DNA from: Paenibacillus terrigena DSM 21567
Lineage (GTDB): Bacteria; Bacillota; Bacilli; Paenibacillales; Paenibacillaceae
Direction: 5' to 3'
Assembly: GCF_000374845.1 (NCBI RefSeq)
Contig: NZ_KB895413.1
Coordinates: 124,001-188,000, forward strand
Length of the DNA stretch: 64,000 nucleotides
The notes under the pieces were generated by a model that worked only from the letters and a program-made list of their open reading frames with translations, made no database searches and was not told where the DNA came from. The position numbers and the translations under genes were made by a program. Shown one piece after another: positions 1 to 8,335 of this stretch (positions within the stretch are counted from its first letter, which is position 1; every line of letters begins with the position of its first letter).

Positions 1-1
1 G

Positions 2-319
2 TTCGTCCTCATTCCAACGCGGCCGGCTACGGTAGAAATTGTGAATATTGCAGTCGATGATGGCGCCCAAGGCCAAGGGTTCGGGAAAAGATTAGTGAAG
101 CAAGCCATCCAAGAAGCCAAGCGGCTTGGTGCGAAGACCATCGAGATTGGAACGGGGAACTCAAGCGTGATGCAGTTGTATTTGTACCAGAAATGCGGCT
201 TTCGGATTGTGGGTGTTGATGTGGATTTCTTCGTACGACATTATGAGGAAGCGATTGAGGAGAATGGCATTCCGTGTCGTGATATGATCCGGCTTGCTTT
301 GGATATCCATCATGAATAG
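2..319 (+). CDS. GNAT family N-acetyltransferase (5' end outside window)
   Basis: The reading frame is open from the first bases of the window, so the gene begins upstream and only about 105 C-terminal residues are visible. The visible part holds the acetyl-CoA pyrophosphate-binding loop (QGQGFGKRL) followed by a helix, and the late GNAT motif 'LYLYQKCGFRIVGVD', both standard for GCN5-related acetyltransferases. The substrate cannot be told. A GTG at 41 could be read as a start, but coding continues upstream of it in frame, so I treat it as internal. The stop is TAG at 317-319. Confidence 0.85.
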   Translation, partial: FVLIPTRPATVEIVNIAVDDGAQGQGFGKRLVKQAIQEAKRLGAKTIEIGTGNSSVMQLYLYQKCGFRIVGVDVDFFVRHYEEAIEENGIPCRDMIRLALDIHHE

Positions 320-352
320 GCAAGTCGATCTAGGAAGAAGGTGGGGATGCAG

Positions 353-753
353 ATGATCGAGTGTCCGTGGTGTCATGAAGAAGTTACGATCAAGCACGGG
401 AGATGCCAGCGTGCAAGAAGAAGCTGCATGAGATTTCAGACGAAGATTTTGAAGAAACTCAGGATCCGTTGATGCTAGATGAGGACGAGGAAGAGGTATT
501 CGAAGAATGCAGTGTCGTGGATATGATCGAAGATCGCTTCAAATGCGCAAAGTGCAAGGGTACCGCTTGTAGTACGAAGGAAGTCGCCATGACAAGAACA
601 GGACTTAGTAAATTGTTCGATATTGAACACCATCACTTTCTATTTGTCTCCTGTCTGGTATGTGGATTCGTTGAGATCTATGATCCAGACGTGCTTGAAG
701 GCCATAAGACAGGACAGCTCAGCACCGTCATGGATATTCTATTCGGCGGGTAG
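353..753 (+). pseudogene. Zinc-ribbon protein, frameshifted near 405
   Basis: Two frames together give one protein. From ATG 353 (preceded by a GAAGAAGGTGGGG Shine-Dalgarno) the frame reads MIECPWCHEEVTIKHGRC. After about 405 the continuation lies one base back: PACKKKLHEISDEDFEE and onward to 753. Joined, they form CPWC-x(n)-CPAC, a normal N-terminal zinc ribbon. A second Cys pair set (CAKC and CLVC) follows, with an acidic stretch (about residues 20-40) between them. A missing C in 'tgccagcg' (406-413) would explain the break. The downstream part alone can start at ATG 403 as a 116-residue protein. Function is unknown; paired zinc ribbons suggest nucleic acid or protein binding. The shift may be a sequencing error or a real mutation. 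Confidence 0.7.
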
Positions 754-805
754 TAGTTGAAAGCTCTAGAAGGGAATAAATCATAGGACGAAGAGAGGTT
801 AGAAA

Positions 806-1360
806 GTGAACTTTCAGTATAAGCTCTTTTCTATCATTATTGGGATATCTTTTCTCATCTATCTAGCAGGGTATGCTTTGATGCTGTCCGTCATTCGGGT
901 TCTGGACATTACAATTTCTTGGGGATCTCTAGGTATCGTCATTTTGCCTGGGATCGTCTGGTTCATTCTCTTACGGTATTGTTGGGATAGGGTTGATACT
1001 AGACGCTGGGGGAGGAGAATGATTAGCGGAAGTGCTGTTCTAGCTATGCTGGTTACGTTTGTACAGCTTGCATCCAATGAATATTATTCCCATTTCAACG
1101 CTGCGCGGTGGCTGAGTGATCCAGAAAGTCGGGTTCGTATGGTGTCTGATTTATTAAGCACACGCGATCTTAAGGGGCTGAAGCGACACGAGGTCGAGGA
1201 AGTGCTCGGGGCACCGACGGTTTTAACGTATCGTGACCAATCCACTCAACTAACGTATCGCCTCGGATTAGAACGAAGTGTTTTCAGTTTGGATCGTTCT
1301 TGGTTACTGCTCGATATGGAGCAAGATTGTGTCATCGATGTTCGAATAACAACAGGTTAA
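806..1360 (+). CDS. Membrane protein with C-terminal SmpA/BamE-like segment
   Basis: A protein of 184 residues starting at GTG 806 after AGAGAGG. Two or three hydrophobic segments are visible in the N-terminal third (about residues 7-30, 38-56 and 73-90). The rest is soluble and contains 'LKGLKRHEVEEVLGAP' followed by 'TYRLG', which resembles the short SmpA/OmlA-type fold where a small helix precedes a GxP turn and a strand. I cannot assign a function. It lies in a row of unrelated small genes. Confidence 0.6.
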   Translation: MNFQYKLFSIIIGISFLIYLAGYALMLSVIRVLDITISWGSLGIVILPGIVWFILLRYCWDRVDTRRWGRRMISGSAVLAMLVTFVQLASNEYYSHFNAARWLSDPESRVRMVSDLLSTRDLKGLKRHEVEEVLGAPTVLTYRDQSTQLTYRLGLERSVFSLDRSWLLLDMEQDCVIDVRITTG

Positions 1361-1385
1361 GTATGCAGAAAAAGGGGGGTGTTCC

Positions 1386-1969
1386 TTGCAGAATAGGCCG
1401 CAAGTGATCTTCGATGTCGCAGGTGTACTCATTTCGAACTTCTCCCCGCAGTTCTGGGATGAGATTGTGACTTATGCCGAGGAGCGTTCAGCGACGGATT
1501 TGCGCAGACATTTCAAGTCAGAGCTCCGACAGGATTTGTGGAGCGGGGCTGTTCCGGATACGGCGTTCTTCACGTGGATCTCGGCCCAAATCCCCGCTGT
1601 ACACGCCCAAGAAGTGGAGCGTATCCTTCTCATCTCGTACCGTTGCCCGCCATGGAACGTCTATCACGATGGAGCCAGTCGGCAGATCTTCATCTCCTCA
1701 CGAATCATCGCACAGAGTGGATTACTCCTCTACTACACCCCGTTCAACGTTACATCACCAGTATGACCGTTTCAAGTGAGACGGGGTACTGCAAGCCAGA
1801 TCAACGGATGTTTCAAAGTGTTCAAGAGAAGCTTCTTAGGAACGGATCTATTCTTTATGTGGATGACCAGCAGAAGAACTTCGCACCTGCTATAGCCTTA
1901 GGTTGGCGTACCTTATTATCCGATGAGACAGGCGATTGGATGACACGTGTGGAAGAACTTTTATTATAG
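1386..1969 (+). pseudogene. HAD family hydrolase, frameshifted near 1620-1640
   Basis: The N-terminal half starts at TTG 1386 with RBS AAAGGGGGG and reads VIFDVAGVLIS, the HAD motif I region in the form that lacks the second Asp (compare the FDLGGVL type). The frame reaches about 'EVERILL' and then degenerates. The C-terminal half is in the frame one base back: 'LPAMERLSRWSQSADLHLLTNH' (motif II, TNH), 'GYCKPDQRMFQ' (motif III Lys) and 'LYVDDQQKNFAPAIALGW' (motif IV). All HAD motifs are present once the two halves are joined, so a single-base loss between about 1620 and 1640 is the simplest explanation. It may be a sequencing error or a recent mutation. The joined protein is about 195 residues, normal for YihX-like phosphatases. 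Confidence 0.75.
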
Positions 1970-2018
1970 ATAACCATTTACAAGAGCTGCCATTGTACTT
2001 GAAAAGGAGAGATGCAAG

Positions 2019-2600
2019 TTGAGAATTGCATTTGTTTTGTTTGACGGTGTGACATTTTTAGATTTTGTTGGATTCTATGATGTGATTTATAATTTGAATC
2101 AATTCGAATCATCCAAGGGCGTCACCTGGGATATCTGTGGATTGACAGACGAAATTACAGACGAGCTCGGAATGAAGGTGAAAGTCCAGAAAATTCGGCC
2201 GCATCTGGCAGACTATGATATGGTGTTCGTGCCCGGTGGCCTAGGGACGCGGAAGCTTCGATTCGATGAGACATTCGTGAGTTGGCTGCGCGAAGCGCAA
2301 GATGTGAAATATAAAGTATCAGTCTGTACGGGATCGTTACTTTGGGGAGCAGCAGGCGTCCTGCAAGGCAAAAAAGCAACAACGCATCCAAGAGCATACG
2401 ATCTGCTAACGGAATATTGTGATGTCATTCAGGAGCGGATTGTCCGAGATGGCAACGTCATCACAGGTGGCGGAGTAGCGACCTCGATTGATCTAGGCTT
2501 ATACATCATAGAATGGTTAGCAGGGGTAGACGCGATGCTTGAAGTAAAGCAGCAATTGGATTATCCGTATGTGCCACCGAAGGTGGTCGAGTTCATTTGA
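2019..2600 (+). CDS. DJ-1/PfpI family protein
   Basis: A protein of 193 residues. The TTG start at 2019 is preceded by AAGGAGAG at 7 bases. The class I glutamine-amidotransferase-like fold is indicated by 'YDMVFVPGG' and the nucleophile elbow 'VCTGSLLWGAAGVLQGKKATTHP', with the likely nucleophile at Cys103. These match the DJ-1/PfpI group close to AraC-type GATase1 and isonitrile hydratase-like proteins. Its substrate is not evident. The stop codon overlaps the next gene's start by 4 bases, so the two are probably translationally coupled. Confidence 0.85.
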   Translation: MRIAFVLFDGVTFLDFVGFYDVIYNLNQFESSKGVTWDICGLTDEITDELGMKVKVQKIRPHLADYDMVFVPGGLGTRKLRFDETFVSWLREAQDVKYKVSVCTGSLLWGAAGVLQGKKATTHPRAYDLLTEYCDVIQERIVRDGNVITGGGVATSIDLGLYIIEWLAGVDAMLEVKQQLDYPYVPPKVVEFI

Positions 2601-3286
2601 AGCCAATGATTTCCGATGCAGAGCTCATGAAGATTCAAGCGAGAACCCTCTATCGATGGAATGCAGAGGAGAGGATAACGGGAATAAATGAGGGTGACTT
2701 TTCCGGGGCGCCGCTGTTGTTCATAGGAAAGACGCAGGATCGTATCCAGTGTTACTACCATCAGCAGATGTCTGATTCGTTAGTAACCGAGTTGGAGGAA
2801 GCGATCTGCGATCCTATCTCCATCAACCAGCTCTGCCGTATCATTGAACAGTATCATCCCATTCAGAACATCTGGATGGGTCCTGCCTATGTTTACACGG
2901 GGCATTCTACCCCTCGGATGGAAGATCAACGTATCGTACAGATTACGCAGAACAATAGCCTATTACTAGAAACGTATTTCGCAGAGCTGCAGGATGTGAT
3001 TGAAGCCAAAAGCCCAGTCTTCGGATACGTGGTAGAAGGCCAAGCCGTCTCTGTCTGCTGTAGTGCGAGAACTTCGGAGGTGGCGTCAGAGGCAAGTCTT
3101 TATACAGCCGAGCCGTTTCGTGGAAAAGGATATGCGTCACGCGTCGTCTCTCGGTGGTGTGAGCATCTTCATGCGCAAGGGCGAATTGCGCTCTATAGTA
3201 CATCATGGGATAATATCGGTTCACAGCGTATTGCGCAGAAGTGTAAACTCGTTCCCTACGGGGCTGATTTTAGTATTTATATGTAA
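2597..3286 (+). CDS. GNAT family N-acetyltransferase
   Basis: A protein of 229 residues with TTG start overlapping the preceding stop (TTGA). The N-terminal 130 residues are not recognisable. The C-terminal part has an acetyltransferase core: 'VCCSARTSEVASEASLYTAEPFRGKGYASRVVSRW' carries the R-G-K-G-Y-A acetyl-CoA loop, and 'YSTSWDNIGSQRIAQKCKLVPYG' is the usual C-terminal GNAT segment with Asn and Ser before the last helix. This layout fits the GNAT 'FR47-like' group with an N-terminal extension. The substrate is unknown. Confidence 0.8.
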   Translation: MKPMISDAELMKIQARTLYRWNAEERITGINEGDFSGAPLLFIGKTQDRIQCYYHQQMSDSLVTELEEAICDPISINQLCRIIEQYHPIQNIWMGPAYVYTGHSTPRMEDQRIVQITQNNSLLLETYFAELQDVIEAKSPVFGYVVEGQAVSVCCSARTSEVASEASLYTAEPFRGKGYASRVVSRWCEHLHAQGRIALYSTSWDNIGSQRIAQKCKLVPYGADFSIYM

Positions 3287-3339
3287 TGGCTATCTACTGC
3301 CGATATTTTCACTATTGATCTTATGAATTCATTTATGTC

Positions 3340-4272
3340 ATGATTGATAGGATGGATATAGATAAGTCAACATTGGAAACGGAGAATCGGTACGTGAAGA
3401 AGTTTAAGAAATTTTATATAGAGATTACGAGTATATGCAATTTGGCATGCACTTTCTGCCCACAGACTGGCCGCAAGGCGAATTTTATCAAGGTGGACGC
3501 GTTCACGAATATACTTGATCAGATTAAACCTCATGCAGAGTATATTTATTTCCATGTCAAAGGCGAGCCCCTCCTTCATCCGAAAGTCGATGAGCTGCTC
3601 GATATTAGCGCGGAGAAAGGGTTTAAAGTCAATATTACATCCAATGGGACGCTGCTTCATAAGAACAGGGAGAAGCTGCTTGGCAAGCCTGCGCTGCGTC
3701 AGATGAATTTCTCGCTGCACAGCTTCGATGGACATGAAGGCTCAATAGATAAAGAAGGCTATGTCAAAATGGTGCTTGACTTCGTCAAAGAGGCACTGGA
3801 GAAGACGGAAATTATATTCTCGCTGCGGCTCTGGAATCTGGATGAAGATAACCAGACGAATCTGGAGCGCAGCCGGAATCGTGAGATTTTGTCCTTGATT
3901 GAACAAGAATTCAATTTGGATTATCGCATTGAAGAGCAGTTCAAACGCGGCAGCGGGTTGAAAATTGCCGATCGTGTCTATATTAATATGGATCATGAAT
4001 TCCAATGGCCAAGCCTTCAAGCACCTGAAATTGAGGGTCCGGGTTTCTGTCATGGGCTGCGCAATCAAGCCGGGATTCTCGTCGATGGCACGGTGATACC
4101 TTGTTGTCTAGATGGGGAGGGTGTCATTAATCTGGGGAATGTGAACCAGACGAACTTCTCCGAGATTATCGAGAGTGATCGAGCGAATCGCATGGTTGAT
4201 GGATTCTCACGTCGCGAAGTCGTCGAGGAATTATGTCGGAAATGTGGGTATCGACAACGGTTTGGCACATAG
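3340..4272 (+). CDS. Radical SAM/SPASM domain protein
   Basis: A protein of about 310 residues. The motif 'EITSICNLACTFCPQ' gives the CxxxCxxC that binds the radical SAM [4Fe-4S] cluster (about residues 29-36). 'KGEPLLHP' is the GGEP-like SAM-binding motif with Lys in place of the first Gly, and 'NITSNGTLL' is another core strand. The C-terminal region has a SPASM-type cysteine set ('GFCHGL', 'PCCLDG', 'LCRKCGY') that would hold an auxiliary cluster. The start is uncertain: ATG 3340 has no clear Shine-Dalgarno, and ATG 3352 is an alternative. No small precursor peptide gene was seen next to it, so its substrate is open. Confidence 0.85.
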   Translation: MIDRMDIDKSTLETENRYVKKFKKFYIEITSICNLACTFCPQTGRKANFIKVDAFTNILDQIKPHAEYIYFHVKGEPLLHPKVDELLDISAEKGFKVNITSNGTLLHKNREKLLGKPALRQMNFSLHSFDGHEGSIDKEGYVKMVLDFVKEALEKTEIIFSLRLWNLDEDNQTNLERSRNREILSLIEQEFNLDYRIEEQFKRGSGLKIADRVYINMDHEFQWPSLQAPEIEGPGFCHGLRNQAGILVDGTVIPCCLDGEGVINLGNVNQTNFSEIIESDRANRMVDGFSRREVVEELCRKCGYRQRFGT

Positions 4273-4308
4273 GAAGAGCAGTGGAATAATGAATCGTTAG
4301 GAGTTGTG

Positions 4309-5028
4309 ATGCGGGTGACCTTAACTTTAGAAGAAGTGATGGACAAGCTTGAAGCCATGGGCACAGAACAGACGAAGAAAACCTTCCTTCGCCATGGTGC
4401 GCAGGAACCGCTCTTTGGGGTTCGGATTGGCGATATGAAGAAGCTCGTTAAGGACGTGAAGAAGGATCAAGCATTAGCCAAAGCCCTTTATGATACGGGT
4501 AATGCAGACGCGATGTATTTGGCAGGGCTGACCGTAAACCCTAAGACGGTGACAAAGGACATGCTGCAGCAATGGGTGAAGCAAGCGTATTGGTATACGC
4601 CCGCGGAATATACAGTTGCGAATATTGCGGCGGAGAGTCCGTATGCGCTTGAGCTGGCACGAGAGTGGATGAAGTCTCCGTCCGAGATGATCGCGACCTG
4701 CGGCTGGAGCACCTATGCGAATCATGTAATGATTACGCCAGATGAGCAGCTCGACATGGCAGAGATTCGCGAGCTGCTGCAGCAGATTGCGAAATCGATC
4801 CATACAGAGCGGAATCGGGTCCGTTACACGATGAACAGCTTCGTCATTTCCATTGGTGCATCGGTGAAAGAGCTTCATGAAGACGCGATGCGCGTTGCAG
4901 AACAAATCGGCCCCGTTCGTGTCGATATGGGCCAGACGGCATGTAAAGTTCCGCTTGCTACGGAGTATATGAACAAGATCGCCGCAAGAGGAAGTCTTGG
5001 TATGAAGAAAAAAACATGTATATGTTAG
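4309..5028 (+). CDS. AlkD-like DNA alkylation repair protein
   Basis: A protein of about 239 residues made of HEAT-like helical repeats. The N-terminus 'FLRHGAQEPLFGVRIGDMKKLVK' and the segment 'ATCGWSTYANHV' are characteristic of the DNA alkylation repair (COG4912, AlkC/AlkD-like) family. These are helical-repeat glycosylases that remove alkylated bases. The start is taken as ATG 4309 because TTAGGAG lies 5 bases before it; the GTG at 4306 is too close. It ends in 'KKKTCIC', and the MITE-like element follows within about 10 bases of the stop. Confidence 0.8.
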   Translation: MRVTLTLEEVMDKLEAMGTEQTKKTFLRHGAQEPLFGVRIGDMKKLVKDVKKDQALAKALYDTGNADAMYLAGLTVNPKTVTKDMLQQWVKQAYWYTPAEYTVANIAAESPYALELAREWMKSPSEMIATCGWSTYANHVMITPDEQLDMAEIRELLQQIAKSIHTERNRVRYTMNSFVISIGASVKELHEDAMRVAEQIGPVRVDMGQTACKVPLATEYMNKIAARGSLGMKKKTCIC

Positions 5029-5037
5029 AACCTTAAT

Positions 5038-5291
5038 AGAGGTTGTTCAAAAAGTCATCATTTGCCCACATCAGAAAGTGGCTTTCTTTCTGATTGGCGT
5101 CTAAACCTACATTACAATCGCGGTCGCTCATCGAGGGAGTTACTTCGATAAAGGTTTATACATCACGAAGTCATTCAAGAAGCATAATCGACATCGAATC
5201 TTACGTTCACCTTCGAAGAGCATATGCTTACGATGTACGTTTTCTTCGAAAACGCTCAGGTGCTGAAATGCCGACTTTTTGAACACGCACT
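5038..5291. mobile_element. MITE-like element with 19-bp terminal inverted repeats
   Basis: The two ends read AGAGGTTGTTCAAAAAGTC (5038-5056) and, inverted at 5273-5291, AGTGCGTGTTCAAAAAGTC; 16 of 19 positions match and the inner 13 are identical. The 254-bp interior has no believable gene (a 62-codon frame at 5094-5282 runs into the right end). Size, terminal repeats and lack of a transposase fit a non-autonomous miniature inverted-repeat element. AATAGA occurs at both margins (5035-5040 and 5292-5297) and could be a target duplication, though the left copy overlaps the repeat. No second copy is present in this window. Confidence 0.65.
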
Positions 5292-5319
5292 AATAGAATA
5301 GGCAAGTCTTCAAGAAGTC

Positions 5320-5352
5320 GCTGCTCGGGATGTCGTACGGGAGCGGCTTTTT
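5320..5352 (+). terminator. Possible intrinsic terminator
   Basis: GCTGCTC (5320-5326) pairs with GAGCGGC (5341-5347), with one G-U pair and a 14-base loop, and is followed directly by TTTTT. It would end transcription arriving from the AlkD-like gene or the element. The rest of the gap up to 5453 shows nothing else I can name. Confidence 0.5.
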
Positions 5353-5453
5353 GTGCTAGGAAGAAGTCTTCAACATTTCTTTAGATTTTGCTCTCTCAGA
5401 ACTTCAGATTTGGTCGATACACTTAGTCTTACTTAGAGAGGGAGTGTATAGCG

Positions 5454-6053
5454 ATGAATTGGGCCGAGGATAAGTGGTTATTCCTGCAGAAGTTTATGGT
5501 GAACCCGAGAGAGATTGGAAGCATTACGCCGAGCTCCAGATTTCTAGCGTGCAGCATGTTGAATGAGGTGGATTGGGAATCTACGCATTGTATTGGTGAG
5601 CTAGGTTCGGGAACTGGCGCGATTACGGCGCATTTGGCTGAGATCGTGGCTCAGAAGAAGAGCGTGCCAGAAGACATGAAGGTATTTTTGTTCGAGAAAG
5701 ACAGGGTCATGCGAAATCGTCTGGCTGCAGCGTATCCGCAATTTCAAGTTGCTGAGGATGCATTAGATTTGAGAGTAGAAGCAAGGCAACATCATCTTCA
5801 ATCCTATGATTGCATCCTGAGCGGACTGCCATTCTTCAACTTCAGCCCATTGCTGCGCAACCAGCTCATGGACGAAATATATCGGTCGTTAAGACCGGGG
5901 GGACAGTTCATCGCCTTTCAATATTCCTTGCAAATGAAGCAGGAGCTGAGTCGATATTTTGAAATTGAGAAGATCAAGTTCGTGGCTTTGAATATCCCGC
6001 CTGCTTGTATATATGTCTGTCGTAAAAAAAGGACTATGGACAATGAATGTTGA
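5454..6053 (+). CDS. SAM-dependent methyltransferase, phospholipid N-methyltransferase-like
   Basis: A protein of 199 residues, ATG 5454 after GAGAGGGAG. 'CIGELGSGTGAITAHLAE' is the glycine-rich SAM-binding motif I (about residues 44-61), and 'DCILSGLPFFNFSP' is motif IV. The opening 'FLQKFMVNPREIGSITPSSRFL' is typical of the COG3963 group (PmtA-like phospholipid N-methyltransferases, related to KsgA-type rRNA methyltransferases). No membrane span is visible. It overlaps the DedA gene by 11 bases, and a two-component system follows, so an envelope-lipid role is plausible but is inference. Confidence 0.75.
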   Translation: MNWAEDKWLFLQKFMVNPREIGSITPSSRFLACSMLNEVDWESTHCIGELGSGTGAITAHLAEIVAQKKSVPEDMKVFLFEKDRVMRNRLAAAYPQFQVAEDALDLRVEARQHHLQSYDCILSGLPFFNFSPLLRNQLMDEIYRSLRPGGQFIAFQYSLQMKQELSRYFEIEKIKFVALNIPPACIYVCRKKRTMDNEC

Positions 6054-6537
6054 TCAATTGCTGCATTGGATCGAGCAGTTCGGTTATGCCGCATTATTCT
6101 TTGCCTTATGGCTCGGGATTGTCGGGCTTCCGATCCCCGATGAAGTAATTGTCATGACTGGTGGAGCCGTTAGTCAGTCGGGCTTGCTGCATGCGTTCCC
6201 TGCGTTTATGTTGACATACATCGGTGTGATTACCGGTCTATCGATCGGATATGTGCTTGGGCGATATTGCGGACCCTTGATCTTGGAAAGGCTGCGTAAC
6301 CAGAAACGGCTGAGACGATCAGTCGAGCACGCAGAGCGGCTGGTCAGTAGCTATGGCGGGTATGCACTGCTGATTAGTTATTTTATTCCCGGGGTTCGTC
6401 ATATCTTACCTTATCTGGTAGGAATGCATCAGATGTCTTATCGCAAGTACGCAGCATTCTCTGCGACTGCGGGACTGCTCTGGACTGGCGTTTATTTTAT
6501 CGTAGGGCTTAAGGCCAGCTATTATATTCAATCGTAA
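6043..6537 (+). CDS. DedA family membrane protein
   Basis: A protein of 164 residues with about four membrane segments. The N-terminus 'FGYAALFFALWLGIVGLPIPDEVIVMTGG' and the later 'YFIPGVRHILPYLVG' (the conserved F-x-R/G-x-R-H region) are DedA/SNARE-associated (VTT) hallmarks. Family members act in phospholipid or undecaprenyl-phosphate flipping and in proton-motive-force homeostasis. ATG 6043 is preferred because AAAGGA lies 9 bases upstream and the sequence aligns with usual DedA starts; ATG 6013 would lengthen the overlap with the methyltransferase gene to 41 bases. The next gene starts 15 bases downstream. Confidence 0.85.
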   Translation: MNVDQLLHWIEQFGYAALFFALWLGIVGLPIPDEVIVMTGGAVSQSGLLHAFPAFMLTYIGVITGLSIGYVLGRYCGPLILERLRNQKRLRRSVEHAERLVSSYGGYALLISYFIPGVRHILPYLVGMHQMSYRKYAAFSATAGLLWTGVYFIVGLKASYYIQS

Positions 6538-6552
6538 AGGAGGTGGGCTGTC

Positions 6553-7239
6553 ATGCCGACCGTGTTGGTAGTGGATGATGATCCGGATATCCGTGATGTC
6601 ATTCATGTCTATCTTCGGAATGAAGGTTATCAGGTGATCGAAGCGGCAGATGGGGTGGCAGCACTCGATATACTACGTAGTGAACGGATCCACCTGATGA
6701 TTCTCGATGTGATGATGCCCCGAATGGATGGTATTCTTACATGTATGAAGATAAGGGAAGCCTCAGGGATTCCGATTATTATGTTATCGGCTAAAGATGC
6801 GGATATCGATAAAATCACTGGTCTCACCTCGGGTGCTGATGATTATATGATCAAGCCATTCAACCCATTGGAGCTTCTCGCTCGAGTCAAAGCGCAATTT
6901 CGCCGGTTGTCTCTCTCGCATTCGGCGTTAAATAGCGACGAAGTTATTCAAGTGCAGGATCTTACCATAGATCGTGTGCAGCACCAAGTCATCGTTAGAG
7001 GGCAGGTCGTAAGTCTGACGCCGATTGAATTCTCGATTCTGGAATTACTTGCAAGTCATCGCGGTCAGGTATTTAATGTGGATCGGATCTATACACTCGT
7101 CTGGAAGGAAGTAACAGGGTTCTCGGATAACACCGTGATGGTGCATATCCGCAATCTTCGCGAGAAAATTGAAGTAAACCCCCGAAGCCCCGTATATATC
7201 AAGACCGTATGGGGGGTTGGTTATAAAATTGATCAATAA
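6553..7239 (+). CDS. OmpR-family response regulator
   Basis: A protein of 228 residues. Receiver domain, residues 1-115: acidic pocket 'VVDDDPDI', phosphoacceptor in 'LMILDVMMPRMDG' and Lys in 'DYMIKPFN'. The winged helix, residues 130-228, has 'LTPIEFSILELLASHRGQVF' and ends 'VKTVWGVGYKI'-like as in OmpR/VanR regulators. It overlaps the kinase gene downstream by about 11-23 bases, depending on the kinase start. The pair follows the methyltransferase and DedA genes closely, so all four are likely one transcript. Confidence 0.93.
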   Translation: MPTVLVVDDDPDIRDVIHVYLRNEGYQVIEAADGVAALDILRSERIHLMILDVMMPRMDGILTCMKIREASGIPIIMLSAKDADIDKITGLTSGADDYMIKPFNPLELLARVKAQFRRLSLSHSALNSDEVIQVQDLTIDRVQHQVIVRGQVVSLTPIEFSILELLASHRGQVFNVDRIYTLVWKEVTGFSDNTVMVHIRNLREKIEVNPRSPVYIKTVWGVGYKIDQ

Positions 7240-8335
7240 ACTCTGGGATCGTGTCAGCGGCAAGAAGAGCATCCGTGTCGCAATACTGTGGCGTTTTGTG
7301 ATTAGTATCATCATCTTGTTTATGTTTTTTTCTTTGTATGAGTTTTTCACGCAAATACTACCCTTGAAAGGAAAAGGATTCCTAGTGGTATTGGATCCAA
7401 TCATTTTTTTCGGCGGGCTAATGATCATTTTCTTCACGATGACACGGCCCATTGTTCGTTATGTGCTTCAGATGGCCGAGGGTTTGAAGACGATATCTCA
7501 AGGGGACTTGAACTATCGCGTGCCCGTTCTCCGTGAAGATGAGTTAGGGACCGTTGCGCAGCGTATTAATGAGATGGCTGAGGCGCTGCTCCAGCAGCAG
7601 AACAAAGAGCGTGAGCTGGAGAAATCAAAAATGGATCTCATTACCGGGATTTCCCACGATCTACGTACGCCTTTAACAAGCATCATCGGGTATTTAGGAT
7701 TGATTCGAAACAAATCGTACCAGAATGAAGAAGAGCATGAACGATTCGTTCAGAATACGTATAAAAAAGCGACGCAGCTTCAGAGCTTGGTTGAGGATTT
7801 ATTCGAATACACGCGATTAACCTCGCATGATGTCACGGTGAACAAAATACCGATGGATGTCAGGGAAATGTTGGAGCAGTTGCTAACGGAATTTGAACCG
7901 ATTGCGGAAGAATATCAGGTCGAAATACGATGGTCCTTGGGCAGCCACCCAGAATACATTGTTGCAGATCCAGAGAAAATCATTCGTGCGTTGGATAATC
8001 TGCTGATCAATGCGCTGAAGTTCTCGCGAAGACCCGGAGTCATACAGACGACGCTCCATGTGGAGCCTTCAAACGTATTAATTACGATTGAGAACGATGG
8101 GCCGCCGCTGACAATCGAGCAAGAGCAGCACATCTTCGATCGATTCTATAAAGCGGATTATGCGAGAAGTATGAACGCTATTCAATCCGGTTCGGGACTT
8201 GGGCTATCGATCGCGAGAAACATTGCCTTGCTGCATAGCGGCGACATTACATTACGGCACAACGAGGGACATTTTGCATTTACAATTCAGCTTCCGCGAG
8301 CCCAGATTTCGGATGCATCAGTTTTCGTAGTTTAA
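7229..8335 (+). CDS. Sensor histidine kinase (EnvZ/VanS-like)
   Basis: A protein of about 368 residues with two close hydrophobic helices near the N-terminus (about residues 16-45 and 50-72) and almost no extracellular loop. A HAMP-like segment follows, then the H-box 'GISHDLRTPLTSIIGY' and the ATP-binding motifs 'NALKFS' (N), 'GLGLSIARN' (G2) and the F-box 'FDRFYKADYA'. TTG 7229 has GGGGGG 12 bases upstream; TTG 7217 is in frame but touches that Shine-Dalgarno. The short external loop suggests intramembrane sensing. The last 56 bases overlap the end of the convergent HTH gene. Confidence 0.9.
   Translation: MINKLWDRVSGKKSIRVAILWRFVISIIILFMFFSLYEFFTQILPLKGKGFLVVLDPIIFFGGLMIIFFTMTRPIVRYVLQMAEGLKTISQGDLNYRVPVLREDELGTVAQRINEMAEALLQQQNKERELEKSKMDLITGISHDLRTPLTSIIGYLGLIRNKSYQNEEEHERFVQNTYKKATQLQSLVEDLFEYTRLTSHDVTVNKIPMDVREMLEQLLTEFEPIAEEYQVEIRWSLGSHPEYIVADPEKIIRALDNLLINALKFSRRPGVIQTTLHVEPSNVLITIENDGPPLTIEQEQHIFDRFYKADYARSMNAIQSGSGLGLSIARNIALLHSGDITLRHNEGHFAFTIQLPRAQISDASVFVV

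Noticed and set aside
5094-5282. 62-codon frame inside the MITE-like element
   Set aside because: It runs into the terminal repeat, lacks a ribosome site and has no protein-like pattern.
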